From: Baffinella frigidus
Taxonomy: Eukaryota > Cryptophyceae > Cryptomonadales > Baffinellaceae
Assembly (NCBI GenBank): GCA_026770585.1
Contig: MU646310.1
Span: forward strand, 1,497,183-1,507,830
Reading direction: 5' to 3'
DNA length: 10,648 nt
In this document: piece after piece, positions 1-6,936 of the stretch
Layout of the letters: every line of letters starts with the position of its first letter
How positions within the stretch are numbered: position 1 is the stretch's first letter
Notes under the pieces: generated by a model
Told to the model about the DNA's origin: nothing
The model's database searches: none
The model's input: only the letters and a program-made list of their open reading frames with translations
Program-made: the position numbers and the translations under genes

Positions 1-59
1 GAGAGGGAGATAAGAGAGAGAGAGAGAGAGAGCGAGCGAGAGAGAGAGAGAGAGAGAGA
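1..59. repeat. (GA)n microsatellite
   Basis: An almost pure GA dinucleotide tract with a few GC interruptions (GAGCGAGC around base 32-40). It reaches the window's left edge, so its true length is unknown. No gene or element end can be tied to it; bases 60-215 that follow hold nothing I can name. Confidence 0.9.
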
Positions 60-218
60 AACCAGTCGGGAAAACAGCGGTTGACTAAACAAATCTGTTT
101 ACTGAACGCAGCAGTCGACTAAATGTAAGATCTGAGTAAGATCCTAGTGCAAGACGTGTCGTGTCGTAAAGACGTCGCCAAGCTGCATATCCAAATGCAA
201 AAAACGATCCAATCATGC

Positions 219-386
219 TAATAGGGTAACGGCCTGAAAATGGGGTAGTTAGGCCTACGGCATTGCCGAGGACCTCCTACCGTAGGCCGAGACATTTTTT
301 CTCCTAGGATCCCTCGGCCTACGGTAGGAGGTCCTAGGCAATGCCGTATGCCTAACTACCCCCTTTTCAGGCCGTTAGCCTATGAA
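219..386. mobile_element. Foldback element, family A copy 1 (A1)
   Basis: A 168-bp non-autonomous element made almost entirely of two inverted arms. The left end reads TAATAGGGTAACGGCCTG and the right end CAGGCCGTTAGCCTATGAA. The inner arms carry repeated CCTACCGTAGG-type palindromes around a T-rich loop near 290-300. The three bases TGC flank both sides (216-218 and 387-389), which I read as the target-site duplication. It has no coding capacity. It is about 90% identical by eye to A2 at 5989. The 3-bp duplication would suit a CACTA, Harbinger or Academ type enzyme, but the target is not TWA and the ends do not start CACTA, so the superfamily is unresolved. Confidence 0.85.
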
Positions 387-942
387 TGCGGAATAGCTTT
401 CGTAGATTTCGGGTTCGCGCGGAATTCACTTCAGGTCGGGGGATCAATTTTTCCCGAAAAATCGAATTGATTTTCACGTCCATCTAAAGTTTTATGCTAT
501 CTTGCGCACAGATTTGATCAGTGCTGGAGGTGAGCTTCGCGGACGGCCTATGGCCGTTATCTTATCCGTAGGAACCCCCCTTTGCCCCTACGGGTTGCCT
601 ACCGTAGGGGCCTAGCTGTTATCGCTTAGGGGTTATTCAAAATCCCTTCGATGCCGGTACCGCGGCAGGCTGATCGTGCGAGAGCCGGACACTGCTCCGC
701 GCGAATGGGGGGACTACGTAAATCAATTGGGGAACGAAACCCTTTGATGCCGGTACCAGGAAAAGCCAACTTTTAAAAAACGCCAGCGAGGTGTAGTAAA
801 ATGGACGCCCCTGGGGCGTTGTGCATTCTCAAGTGGGCAGGCTCAAGGGGGGTTGACTTGAGCGAAAAATCCTGGCTAGCAGTGCAATTGGGGAACTAAG
901 TGAATCAATTGGAGGACCGAGTAAATCAATTGGGTGAAGACA
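387..942. other. Non-genic stretch with short repeats
   Basis: No gene is supported here. Three minor things are visible. Bases 565-609 look like a decayed fragment of the family B interior (a C-run followed by CCCCTACGG and CCTACCGTAGG). A 25-bp imperfect direct repeat with the core GATGCCGGTACC occurs at 641-665 and 736-760. The motif AATCAATTGG recurs at about 721, 903 and 925, just left of element F1. All open frames here are short and without recognisable protein character. Confidence 0.5.
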
Positions 943-1072
943 AAACAATTGATTGACTGCCTTTGGCAAAACAAAATGTAGTACCCAAATGCTTTACTAT
1001 TACTTTTATGAGCAAACCGTGTGGCAATTTTCGTTGCCCAAAAGCAATCAATTAATACTTCTATGGAGATTA
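943..1072 (-). mobile_element. Foldback element, family F copy 1 (F1)
   Basis: A 130-bp copy of family F, reversed relative to the copies at 2210 and 7316. Its right end (CTATGGAGATTA, to 1072) matches the family's TAATCTCCATAG end. Its left end is diverged or slightly truncated and lacks the GGAGAT terminus. The 15-bp direct repeat AATTGGGTGAAGACA lies on both sides (928-942 and 1073-1087). Part of that repeat (AATTGGG) belongs to a local motif seen nearby, but the GTGAAGACA part occurs only at the two flanks. It does not appear to encode a protein. Confidence 0.75.
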
Positions 1073-1241
1073 AATTGGGTGAAGACAGGAGGTGACACAC
1101 CTGCGGCGTTTGCGGCCTCCGCAGCTTGAATCGCCTGTCAACGGGGGGGGTCTTAGTGTCCCGGGTCAACAACATGGTGGGAGCCCACACAGGACAGGAA
1201 ATGTGGTTTCCCGCTAGGGGGTTAGCCTCCTACTGACGGGT

Positions 1242-1381
1242 TTATCCGGGGAAACCTATTTTTCTTTAGTTTGATGGCAAAGAAAATTACTACATGAATG
1301 CTTTAATATTACTAAAAAGAACGAATTGTGTAGTAATTTTCCTTGCCATCAAACTAAAGAGAAATATGTTTCCCCGGATAA
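1242..1381. mobile_element. Foldback element, family E copy 1 (E1)
   Basis: A 140-bp element whose arms pair over about 55 bp. It begins TTATCCGGGGAAACC and ends GGTTTCCCCGGATAA; the inner arms run through GATGGCAAAGAAAATTACTA and its complement. A small AT-rich loop (around 1297-1320) separates them. GGGT is repeated on both sides (1238-1241 and 1382-1385), giving a clean 4-bp target duplication. No coding capacity. The other copies, at 6289 and 9493, have exactly the same length. Confidence 0.9.
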
Positions 1382-1435
1382 GGGTGGTCTTATGCAGCCA
1401 CCAGTTCCATCATTGTTTCTCTCGCTCGCTCGCAA

Positions 1436-2030
1436 CACCCTACACCCTACACCCTACACCCCTACACCCTACACCCCTACACCGTAAACTCGAAGGGGAG
1501 GGGGCGTGCATGCTCGATCGGTGGCGGAGACAACGAGAGGGATGTGGTCCTCACATCCTACACCCTACACCCTACACCCTTCACCTTCCACCTTCCACCC
1601 TGAACCCCAAACCCTACAACATACACCCTACACCCTACACCCTACACCCTACACCCGCAACCCTCAACCCTATGGGGAGGGGTCGTGCCTGCTCGACCGG
1701 GGGCGGCGGCGAGGGGAGGGTGACGGGTTTGTGGCGGTTGCAGAGGACCGTGACTCTCGGGGGACGTTTTTCTCGCTCGCGACACCCTCCACCCTCCACC
1801 CTGCACCCTGCACCTTCCACCCTCCACCCTGAACCCCAAACCCTACACCCTACAACATACACCCTACACCCTACTCCTCACACCCTGCACCCTACTCCCT
1901 CAACCCTCAACCCTCAACCCTCAACCATATGCGGAGGGGTCGTGCCTGCTCGACCGGGGGCGGCGGCGAGGGGAGGGTGACGGGTTTGTGGCGGTTGAAG
2001 AGGACCGTGACGGTCAGCGCGGTGGTCGCG
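1436..2030. repeat. Composite CCCTACA/CCCTCAA minisatellite array
   Basis: Three blocks of a seven-base repeat (about 1436-1483, 1554-1671 and 1782-1925) alternate with a GC-rich spacer. The first block is CACCCTA repeated with slips; later blocks drift to CACCCTC and CAACCCT. The spacer, marked by TCGTGCCTGCTCGACCGG, is nearly identical at 1676-1754 and 1933-2011 (offset 257 bp) and diverged at 1491-1542. Open frames across the array give only Thr/Pro/His-rich low-complexity protein and are not genes. CCCTACA differs by one base from the CCCTAAA telomere repeat, so the array may be telomere-derived. Confidence 0.85.
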
Positions 2031-2208
2031 AGAGAGAAGAATGTCCCCGAAACCAGCAGAGCAACCACCTGAAAAGCGTCCACGCCAGGTCACAACTCGG
2101 AATGTCAGTCCTTTTAAACATTTGTATTTCAGGGTTGAGGGTTGAGGGTTGAGAGTGGAGGGTGTTGCGAGTGAGAAGAACGTCTTTGAGACCAGCAGAA
2201 GCACCACC
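2028..2208. repeat. Imperfect direct repeat flanking an inverted minisatellite fragment
   Basis: A 45-bp segment at about 2028-2072 (GCGAGAGAGAAGAA... CCAGCAGAGCAACCACC) recurs at about 2166-2208 with several differences. Between them, at 2130-2166, is a short run of GGGTTGA units, which is the seven-base minisatellite of the preceding array in the opposite orientation. The second copy ends exactly where element F2 starts, so the first copy may show roughly what the F2 target looked like before insertion. Confidence 0.6.
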
Positions 2209-2209
2209 T

Positions 2210-2348
2210 TAATCTCCATAGAAGTATTAATTAATTGCCTTTGGGCAACGAAAATTACTACACGATTTGCTCATAAAAGTAGTAGTAAAGCATTTGTGTA
2301 GTAAATTTCGTTGCGCCAAAAGCAATTATTTAATACTTTTGTGGAGAT
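2210..2348 (+). mobile_element. Foldback element, family F copy 2 (F2)
   Basis: A 139-bp copy starting TAATCTCCATAGAAG and ending ACTTTTGTGGAGAT. The arms contain GGGCAACGAAAATTACTACA and its near complement around a loop that reads CTCATAAAAGTAGTAG. It aligns along its whole length with F3 at 7316. No convincing target duplication is visible, unlike F1 and F3. The left flank matches the upstream direct repeat up to ACCACCT, while the right flank continues GAA, as in that repeat's CACCTGAA. No coding capacity. Confidence 0.8.
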
Positions 2349-2504
2349 GAACCTACACCAGAAACCATACACGGCGTTACGGGTCAGGTTTGCGGGGTTG
2401 CGGGTAAGCGTTCGATCAAACTATGCCAAACGTTGGCAGTTGAGTACCGGCATCGCCAGCAGGGACGCCGTGAGGCGATGCGTCAAGGCTGGTAAAATCC
2501 TTCG

Positions 2505-2588
2505 CTCTCTGTCTCTGTCTGTCTGTCTGTCTGTCTGTCTCTGTCTCTGTCTCTCTCTCCCCCTCTCTCCCTCCCTCTCTCTCTCTAT
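2505..2588. repeat. (CT)n / (CTGT)n microsatellite
   Basis: A pure pyrimidine-rich tract on the plus strand: CTCTGT and CTGT units first, then CT and CCCT units. Open frames through it give only Leu/Ser or Arg/Glu/Thr low-complexity protein. It sits just left of the outer arm of the foldback at 2614. Confidence 0.9.
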
Positions 2589-2613
2589 CTGGGTGTCTCT
2601 CAGGTTCTCCGTG

Positions 2614-2934
2614 CCCGTGACCGGAGGCGAGGCGGTCCACACAATCTAATAGGTTAACGTCCTGAAAACCGGGTAGTTAGGCCTACGGTATTGCCTACCG
2701 TAGGCCGTAGGGTCCCTAGGACCTAATGTTTCATAGGACCCCCCCTGAGCCCCTACGGCCTACCGTAGGCAATACCGTAGGCATAACTACCCGGTTCTCA
2801 GGACGTCAGCCTATGAAATCGTAAACGTAAATCCCGCCTTGAGTCTTCCTAGTATTCGTTGTGCAAACTTTACAAAGACTCAAGACGGGATTTACCTTTA
2901 CGATTATGTGGACCTCTTCGCCTCTGGGCGCGGG
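2614..2934. mobile_element. Foldback element H, split by a nested B element
   Basis: An older foldback whose left arm has been cut by element B1. Left arm part 1 (2614-2646) ends GGTCCACACAATC; part 2 resumes at 2821 with GTAAACGTAAATCCCG and runs to TTGAGTCTT near 2847. The right arm (about 2875-2934) is its complement: AAGACTCAAGACGGGATTTA, then CGATTATGTGGACC. With B1 and one ATC copy removed, the element is about 147 bp with arms of about 60 bp. The outer ends overlap sequence that also occurs in the neighbouring tandem array, so the true limits are uncertain. No target duplication could be fixed. Confidence 0.7.
2647..2817. mobile_element. Foldback element, family B copy 1 (B1)
   Basis: A 171-bp element starting TAATAGGTTAACGTCCTG and ending CAGGACGTCAGCCTATGAA. 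The arms carry CGGTATTGCCTACCGTAGG and its complement. The unpaired middle (about 2715-2745) reads CCTAATGTTTCATAGGAC followed by a C-run. ATC is repeated on both sides (2644-2646 and 2818-2820) as a 3-bp target duplication. Its outer ends match family A, but the interior differs, so I treat B as a sister subfamily. It sits inside the left arm of element H. No coding capacity. Confidence 0.88.
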
Positions 2935-2965
2935 AAGACCTTGAGGGAAAGGAGGACGGGGAAGA

Positions 2966-3093
2966 CCACCCTGGAGTCAACTGGGGGCAAATCGATGGTT
3001 TCTTAAGTCAACGCCCATTCAAATGCGCCCGGAATCCGGGCGCATCTGTGGGAGATTGACTTAAGATTTGCCCCTGGGTTGCCTCCAGGGTGG
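2966..3093. mobile_element. Foldback element with a nested perfect hairpin
   Basis: Nested inverted repeats occupy 128 bp. The outer arms are CCACCCTGGAGTCAACTGGG (2966-2985) running into GGCAAATC, and the complementary GATTTGCCCCTGGGTTGCCT (3065-3084) running into CCAGGGTGG. Inside are TTAAGTCAA (3003-3011) and TTGACTTAA (3056-3064). The tip is ATGCGCCCGGA then TCCGGGCGCAT (3023-3045), an 11-bp perfect stem with one unpaired base. Single copy here; no target duplication is clear. It lies between decayed pieces of the adjacent tandem unit. Confidence 0.65.
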
Positions 3094-3130
3094 AATATGG
3101 TGCCCCGAAACCCGAAACCCGGAACCGACG

Positions 3131-4123
3131 AGAGGGCCGCGGGGAGGGTGAACAGGCAAGGCGAGACGTGAGTAGTCAAGGGTGATAGGCTTCTCTCTCT
3201 GGTTTCCCGAGGGAACCGCTGTCGAGCCAACTAAGCACAATAATCAAAGCCAGGACCGGAAATCCGGTCCTGGCTTTTCCATTTTAAAAGTCCATTTCCT
3301 TAAGGAGTCAGGTGAAAGTTTTTAAAATGGTGTCTCGTCCTCTCTCGGCAGCGGACCTTGAGAGAGAGGAGGACGGGGAAGCAGTCAAGGGTGGTGGGCT
3401 TCTCTCTCTGGTTTCCCGGGGGAAGACCTTGAGAGAAAGGAGGCCTTCTAGCCCTGCCTGAGAAAAAGTGGGCTGGCCATAAAACACTGTTAGAGCAGAA
3501 CCTCCAGTACCAACAGGGCCAACTAAAATGCTTGTATGGCGAGCCCAGGTTGATTCAGGCAGAGCTAGGACCTTGAGGGAGATGAGGACGGGGAATGCGG
3601 AGAGGGCCGCGGGGAGGGTGAACAGGCAAGGCGAGACGTGAGTAGTCAAGGGTGATAGGCTTCTCTCTCTGGTTTCCCGAGGGAACCGCTGTCGAGCCAA
3701 CTAAGCACAATAATCAAAGCCAGGACCGGAAATCCGGTCCTGGCTTTTCCATTTTAAAAGTCCATTTCCTTAAGGAGTCAGGTGAAAGTTTTTAAAATGG
3801 TGTCTCGTCCTCTCTCGGCAGCGGACCTTGAGAGAGAGGAGGACGGGGAAGCAGTCAAGGGTGGTGGGCTTCTCTCTCTGGTTTCCCGGGGGAAGACCTT
3901 GCGAGAAAGGAGGCCTTCTAGCCCTGCCTGAGAAAAAGTGGGCTGACCATAAAACACTGTTAGAGCAGAACCTCCAGTACCAACAGGGCCAACTAAAATG
4001 CTTGTATGGCGAGCCCAGGTTGATTCAGGCAGAGCTAGGACCTTGAGGGAGAGGAGGACGGGGAACGCTGAGAGGGCCGCGGGGAGCGTGAACAGGCAAG
4101 ACGAGACGTGGGTAGTCAAGGGT
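3131..4123. repeat. 470-bp tandem repeat array (two units plus partial third)
   Basis: Unit 1 (3131-3600) and unit 2 (3601-4070) differ at only about five positions that I could see. A third unit starts at 4071 and stops at 4123, where the foldback at 4124 begins. Each unit holds a perfect 14-bp stem with a 4-base loop (3246-3277 and 3716-3747) and a second perfect 11-bp pair, CCATTTTAAAA/TTTTAAAATGG (3279-3289 with 3320-3330). Minus-strand open frames recur once per unit, but they have no recognisable domain and are probably by-products of the repeat. The high identity suggests a recent duplication or ongoing homogenisation. Confidence 0.9.
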
Positions 4124-4262
4124 CCACTTAGCAGCGACCTAGTTCATTTTCGCCTTGAATGCAAGGCGAAATTCCGGTTAGATTCCAGGGCAATGGATAA
4201 TATCCTAGTACGAATCGTTTAGATGGACTGTATCCGTGAAGCCCCCGGTGGCTGCTAAGTGG
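4124..4262. mobile_element. Short-TIR insertion in the third tandem unit
   Basis: A 139-bp segment bounded by the perfect inverted repeats CCACTTAGCAGC (4124-4135) and GCTGCTAAGTGG (4251-4262). It interrupts the 470-bp unit after TCAAGGGT; the unit's following motif (GGCTTCTCTCTCTGGTTTCC) reappears only at about 4322. A small internal hairpin, TTCGCCTTG/CAAGGCGAA, lies at about 4149-4171. A third copy of the end motif (GCTGGCTGCTAAG) at about 4302-4314 makes the right limit ambiguous. No coding capacity. Confidence 0.55.
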
Positions 4263-4316
4263 CTAGCAAGGAAGATTACGCGCACCCTAACCCCTCACGG
4301 CTGCTGGCTGCTAAGA

Positions 4317-4490
4317 GGGATGGGCTTCTCTCTCTGGTTTCCCGGGAAAATACCTTGAGTGAGAGGACGGGGAAAAACTCACCGTAAAAAACTGGTCTCA
4401 CCATAAAAATTTTTGGAGCAGAAACTCCAGTACCACGAGGGCCAACTGAAATGCCGTTATGGCGAGCCCAGGAAGAGCCTCATCACCTGT

Positions 4491-4524
<34 letters not shown>

Positions 4525-4640
4525 GACTCTCTCGTTGACTCTCTCTCGTTGGGCAGAGCCTCATCACCTGTTACTCTCTCTCTCTCTCTCGTTGGACAGA
4601 GCTAGGACCTTGAGGGAGAGGAGGGCGGGGAAGGCTGAGA
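4317..4640. repeat. Decayed fourth copy of the 470-bp unit
   Basis: The order of motifs follows the tandem unit: GGCTTCTCTCTCTGGTTTCC, CCTTGAGTGAGAGGACGGGG, then a counterpart of the AGAACCTCCAGTACC segment (4417-4435), ATGGCGAGCCCAGG (about 4459) and AGAGCTAGGACCTTGAGGGA (about 4597). Many substitutions separate it from units 1 and 2. Expanded CT tracts have been inserted or have grown within it. The next unit's start (AGAGGGCCGCGGGG) follows at 4638. Confidence 0.7.
4491..4593. repeat. (CT)n microsatellite with local duplication
   Basis: Two CT runs (4491-4552, with GTTGA interruptions, and 4571-4593) each follow the segment AGAGCCTCATCACCTGTTAC, found at 4474 and again at 4555. This points to a roughly 80-bp local duplication, probably by slippage or unequal exchange. 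Open frames across it give Leu/Ser repeats only. Confidence 0.85.
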
Positions 4641-5007
4641 GGGCCGCGGGGAGGGTGACGAGGGGCGGCGAGAAGAACAGCGGGACCCCCTGCGAACACC
4701 CGAAAGTTGACGGCTGTGTACCACGAACTCAAAATGGCAACTTGTGAATAGTCCGTTAGGAGTACTGGCCGCGGGGAGGGTTGCGAGGGGCGGCGAGAAG
4801 AGCGAAATCCACTTTATTTTCAAAAGTCATTTTCAATATCGGTAGGCGCATAGACCCTTAACAAATACATCATGTCATATGGGCGTGCGGTGTTCACAGA
4901 AAACACGGGATGTTTGACAACGTACATGGTAATTTTAGTTGGCAGGGAAGACATTGATCATTGCGTTCTCTGAGATAAAGTTTGGATAGTGGTGGGGGGG
5001 GGACTAG
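4641..5007. other. Non-genic stretch
   Basis: The left part repeats GCGGGGAGGGT-type sequence related to the tandem unit (4645 and 4771 onward, each followed by GGGGCGGCGAGAAGA). From 4803 to 5000 the sequence is AT-richer and unique within the window. I see no gene, RNA or element end in it. Confidence 0.4.
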
Positions 5008-5134
5008 TCCCAGTGAATTTGGGCTCGCCATTATTTCGCCCCCCCCCCCCAATTTCACAGATGAATTTTGAACCCCCCCCCATGTGTGAAATTTCGGGGG
5101 GGGGGGGAATAATGGCGAGCCCGAATCTAAGTGG
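5008..5134. mobile_element. Foldback with opposed poly-C and poly-G tracts
   Basis: The arms (5008-5058 and 5085-5134) pair through TCCCAGTGAATTTGGGCTCG, CCATTATTTCG, a run of 12 C (5039-5050) and AATTTCACA. The right side reads TGTGAAATTTC, 12 G (5096-5107), AATAATGGCGAGCCCGAAT and so on. The loop holds a third run, 9 C (5073-5081). Homopolymer lengths may be affected by sequencing error. No target duplication is clear; the right flank resumes at ACAGAGCTAGG, a motif of the tandem unit family. Confidence 0.7.
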
Positions 5135-5145
5135 GACAGAGCTAG

Positions 5146-5632
5146 GGAACCTTCTGGAAGAAGGCGAAAAAGGGCTCGAAGGAGTCGAAAATTGTACCCG
5201 GGTCCGATTTTTTTGTATTCGGACCGGACGTGGAAAGGACGAGGAGTTGCGTGTCGCCAGGTCAGTACGTAGCATTTAGTACCACGCAACGAACCGTTGC
5301 GTCCTGAAATCCCCAGTAATGACCTGCCGTGGTGGGGGGAACCTTCTGGAAGAAGGCGCGAGAGGGCTCGAAGAAGTCCACCAGAGGGCCACTCGGTGGA
5401 CTACGGACCTTTCATCAAAAGTCAACTTACCCTGTGGGCAGTTAACTTTAAAGATTTTCTAATGCAAATTTGGTCACGTTACCGCTAAATCTAGGGGCCC
5501 CGAAACCCTCGAAGCCCACCGTGTGGGATGCCGCTTCTTATTCATGACGTGTATTATTGGTGTAAAAAGGTCCCCCGTGTGTGTGGGGGGGGACCTTTTG
5601 GAAGAAGGCGAGAGAGGGCTCGAAGAAGTCCA
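5146..5632 (+). repeat. Three dispersed copies of a 40-50 bp motif
   Basis: GGAACCTTCTGGAAGAAGGC followed by an A/G-rich stretch, GGGCTCGAAG and AGTC occurs at 5146-5195, 5338-5384 and 5591-5632. Copies 2 and 3 extend further, through AGTCCACCA. Spacings are unequal (192 and 253 bp), so this is not a simple tandem array. Copy 2 runs into a small hairpin, GTCCACC/GGTGGAC (5376-5401). The stretch from 5200 to 5800 otherwise holds nothing I can name. The 60-100 residue open frames across it have no recognisable domain. Confidence 0.7.
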
Positions 5633-5799
5633 CCACTCGCTGCGGCATCTCCTGGCTGCAAAAAGGCGGGGAAACGGGTTTGAATAAATCGTCAAAAACG
5701 ACCGCGGGGAGCCACCCATCCATTCAACCTCCCGCGCTTAAAATTGGAGATCACCGATGCATTCAACCTCCTGTGAAATTTTCAACTTCACTGGGCGCG

Positions 5800-6285
5800 T
5801 GAAATGTTTTGATCGCGTTTAAAAATTGATCGTGTTTAAAGTGTGCGAGTGTGAGGAGGTGAAGGCAGGACAGGGCTGTGCGCCTTAAGGTTATGGTCCG
5901 ACGGCATACGTTCAATAAAAGGACAATAAAAGGCTCTTCTCTCGGGGCGGGGATTTTTGAACGCGATCCAAACAAACGTGAAATGTTTTTATGGGGTAAC
6001 GGCCTGAAAATGGGGTAGTTAGGCCTACGGCATTGCCTAGGACCTCCTACCGTAGGCCGAGACTTTTTGGTCCTAGGATCCCTCGGCCTACGGTAGGAGG
6101 TCCTAGGCAATACCGTATGCCTAACTACCCCATTTTCAGGCCGTTAGCCTACGAGTTTGGATCACGTTTAAAAATTGATCGGGTCTAAAGTGCGCAAAGT
6201 GGCGACGAGGTGGGGGCGGGAGAGGGCTGGGCGCCTTACGGTTATGGACCGACGTCATAAGTTCAATCAAAGTCTCTTCTCTGGG
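5800..6285 (+). repeat. Pair of diverged 130-bp direct repeats (J1, J2)
   Basis: Copy J1 runs about 5811-5945 and J2 about 6160-6285. Both begin GATC(G/A)CGTTTAAAAATTGATCG and contain GCGCCTTA(A/C)GGTTATGG, then CCGAC, GTTCAAT and CTCTTCTCT. Their spacing contains element A2, which inserted just left of J2. The 3' part (from GCGCCTTA) has a third copy at 10025-10080 inside the intron of the gene at 8577, so this is a dispersed repeat family and not just a local duplication. I see no tRNA-like promoter boxes convincing enough to call it a SINE. Confidence 0.7.
5989..6155. mobile_element. Foldback element, family A copy 2 (A2)
   Basis: A 167-bp copy with arms GGTAACGGCCTGAAAATGGG and CCCATTTTCAGGCCGTTAGC. 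The interior is like A1, with a central GAGACTTTTTGGTCC loop. TTT flanks both sides (5986-5988 and 6156-6158). The insertion falls within a sequence that has an undisrupted paralogue at 5799-5816, where GTGAAATG runs through TTTT into GATCGCG without interruption. That independently supports the element limits and the 3-bp duplication. Confidence 0.9.
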
Positions 6286-6288
6286 GGC

Positions 6289-6428
6289 TTATCCGGAGAA
6301 ACCTGTTTTTCTTTCATTTGATGGCAACGAAAATTACTACACAAATGCTTTAACACTACCAATAAGAACGAATTGTGTAGTAATTTTCGTTGCCATCAAA
6401 TGAAAGAAAAATAGGTTTCCCCGGATAA
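6289..6428. mobile_element. Foldback element, family E copy 2 (E2)
   Basis: A 140-bp copy with ends TTATCCGGAGAAACC and GGTTTCCCCGGATAA and arms carrying GATGGCAACGAAAATTACTA. GGGC is repeated on both sides (6285-6288 and 6429-6432) as the 4-bp target duplication. It lies immediately after direct repeat J2. Short open frames that cross it are translations of the element and not genes. Confidence 0.9.
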
Positions 6429-6549
6429 GGGCGGGAAAACGGACCTGAAGGCGCGCATGAGGAGCAAGATCAGGAACACCGCGAGCATCCCCACCTGCCG
6501 CCAACCCTCTCAGCCTCAGCAAATCGCTCCCTTGTTCAGCGCTCCGTCC

Positions 6550-6716
6550 TAGAGCGCTGTGCAGAGAAGTTGGCCACCGAAAAATGGGAAAATTGGAGCC
6601 ATTTTGTCCACTTTTGAGAAATTCATGGTACTAATTTTCTCAAAAGTTGACAAAATGGCTTCAATTTCTCGATTTTCCACTATTTCCCGTGGCCAACTTC
6701 TCTGCACAGCGCTCTA
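6550..6716. mobile_element. Foldback with possible TA target duplication
   Basis: Long inverted arms start GAGCGCTGTGCAGAGAAGTT (6552) and end with the exact complement at 6714, flanked on each side by TA (6550-6551 and 6715-6716). The pairing continues with small gaps through GCCATTTTGTC and ACTTTTGAGAAA to a short loop near 6630. A TA duplication with long arms is typical of Tc1/mariner-related miniature elements, but TA also fits a simple CTAG palindrome, so this is tentative. The outer flanks carry similar CCAACCCTC...CAGCCT sequence on both sides (6501 and 6727). Confidence 0.65.
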
Positions 6717-6768
6717 GAGCGTGCCTCCAACCCTCACAGCCTGAGAAAATCTCGTAAATCGTCGAATT

Positions 6769-6820
6769 GGAGGCCGCCGGATTCCGGCGTCCGTGGAGGC
6801 CGCTGGATTCCGGCGTCCGT
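6769..6820. repeat. 26-bp tandem duplication
   Basis: Two adjacent copies of a GC-rich 26-mer beginning GGAGGCCGC and containing GGATTCCGGCGTCCGT. They differ by one base (GCCGG versus GCTGG). A partial third start, GGAGCC, follows at 6821. No function is apparent. Confidence 0.9.
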
Positions 6821-6936
6821 GGAGCCATTTTCTCTTGGAATTGAAAATTGAAAATCGTCGATTTGCTCAGCCTGTGAGGGTTTGTGGTGTTCGATCGGAA
6901 TTCAGGAATCGGTAGGGAGATTCGCTGGGATGCTCA

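Noticed and set aside
876-1190. A 104-codon minus-strand open frame containing a segment also seen at 2220 and 7320
   Set aside because: The shared segment is just the translation of foldback family F; no conserved protein remains outside it.
1294-1980. A 228-codon open frame rich in His, Pro and Thr
   Set aside because: It is a read-through of the seven-base minisatellite (period not a multiple of three cycles its residues) and of element E1; no start context or domain.
3308-4119. Repeated minus-strand frames in the 470-bp units, about 110-130 codons
   Set aside because: They recur because the DNA repeats. The sequence is low in recognisable protein features, and the best-conserved parts are perfect DNA hairpins, not codons.
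4894-5289. Overlapping open frames with Pro- and Gly-rich stretches on both strands
   Set aside because: They translate the C12/G12 foldback; no real protein character.
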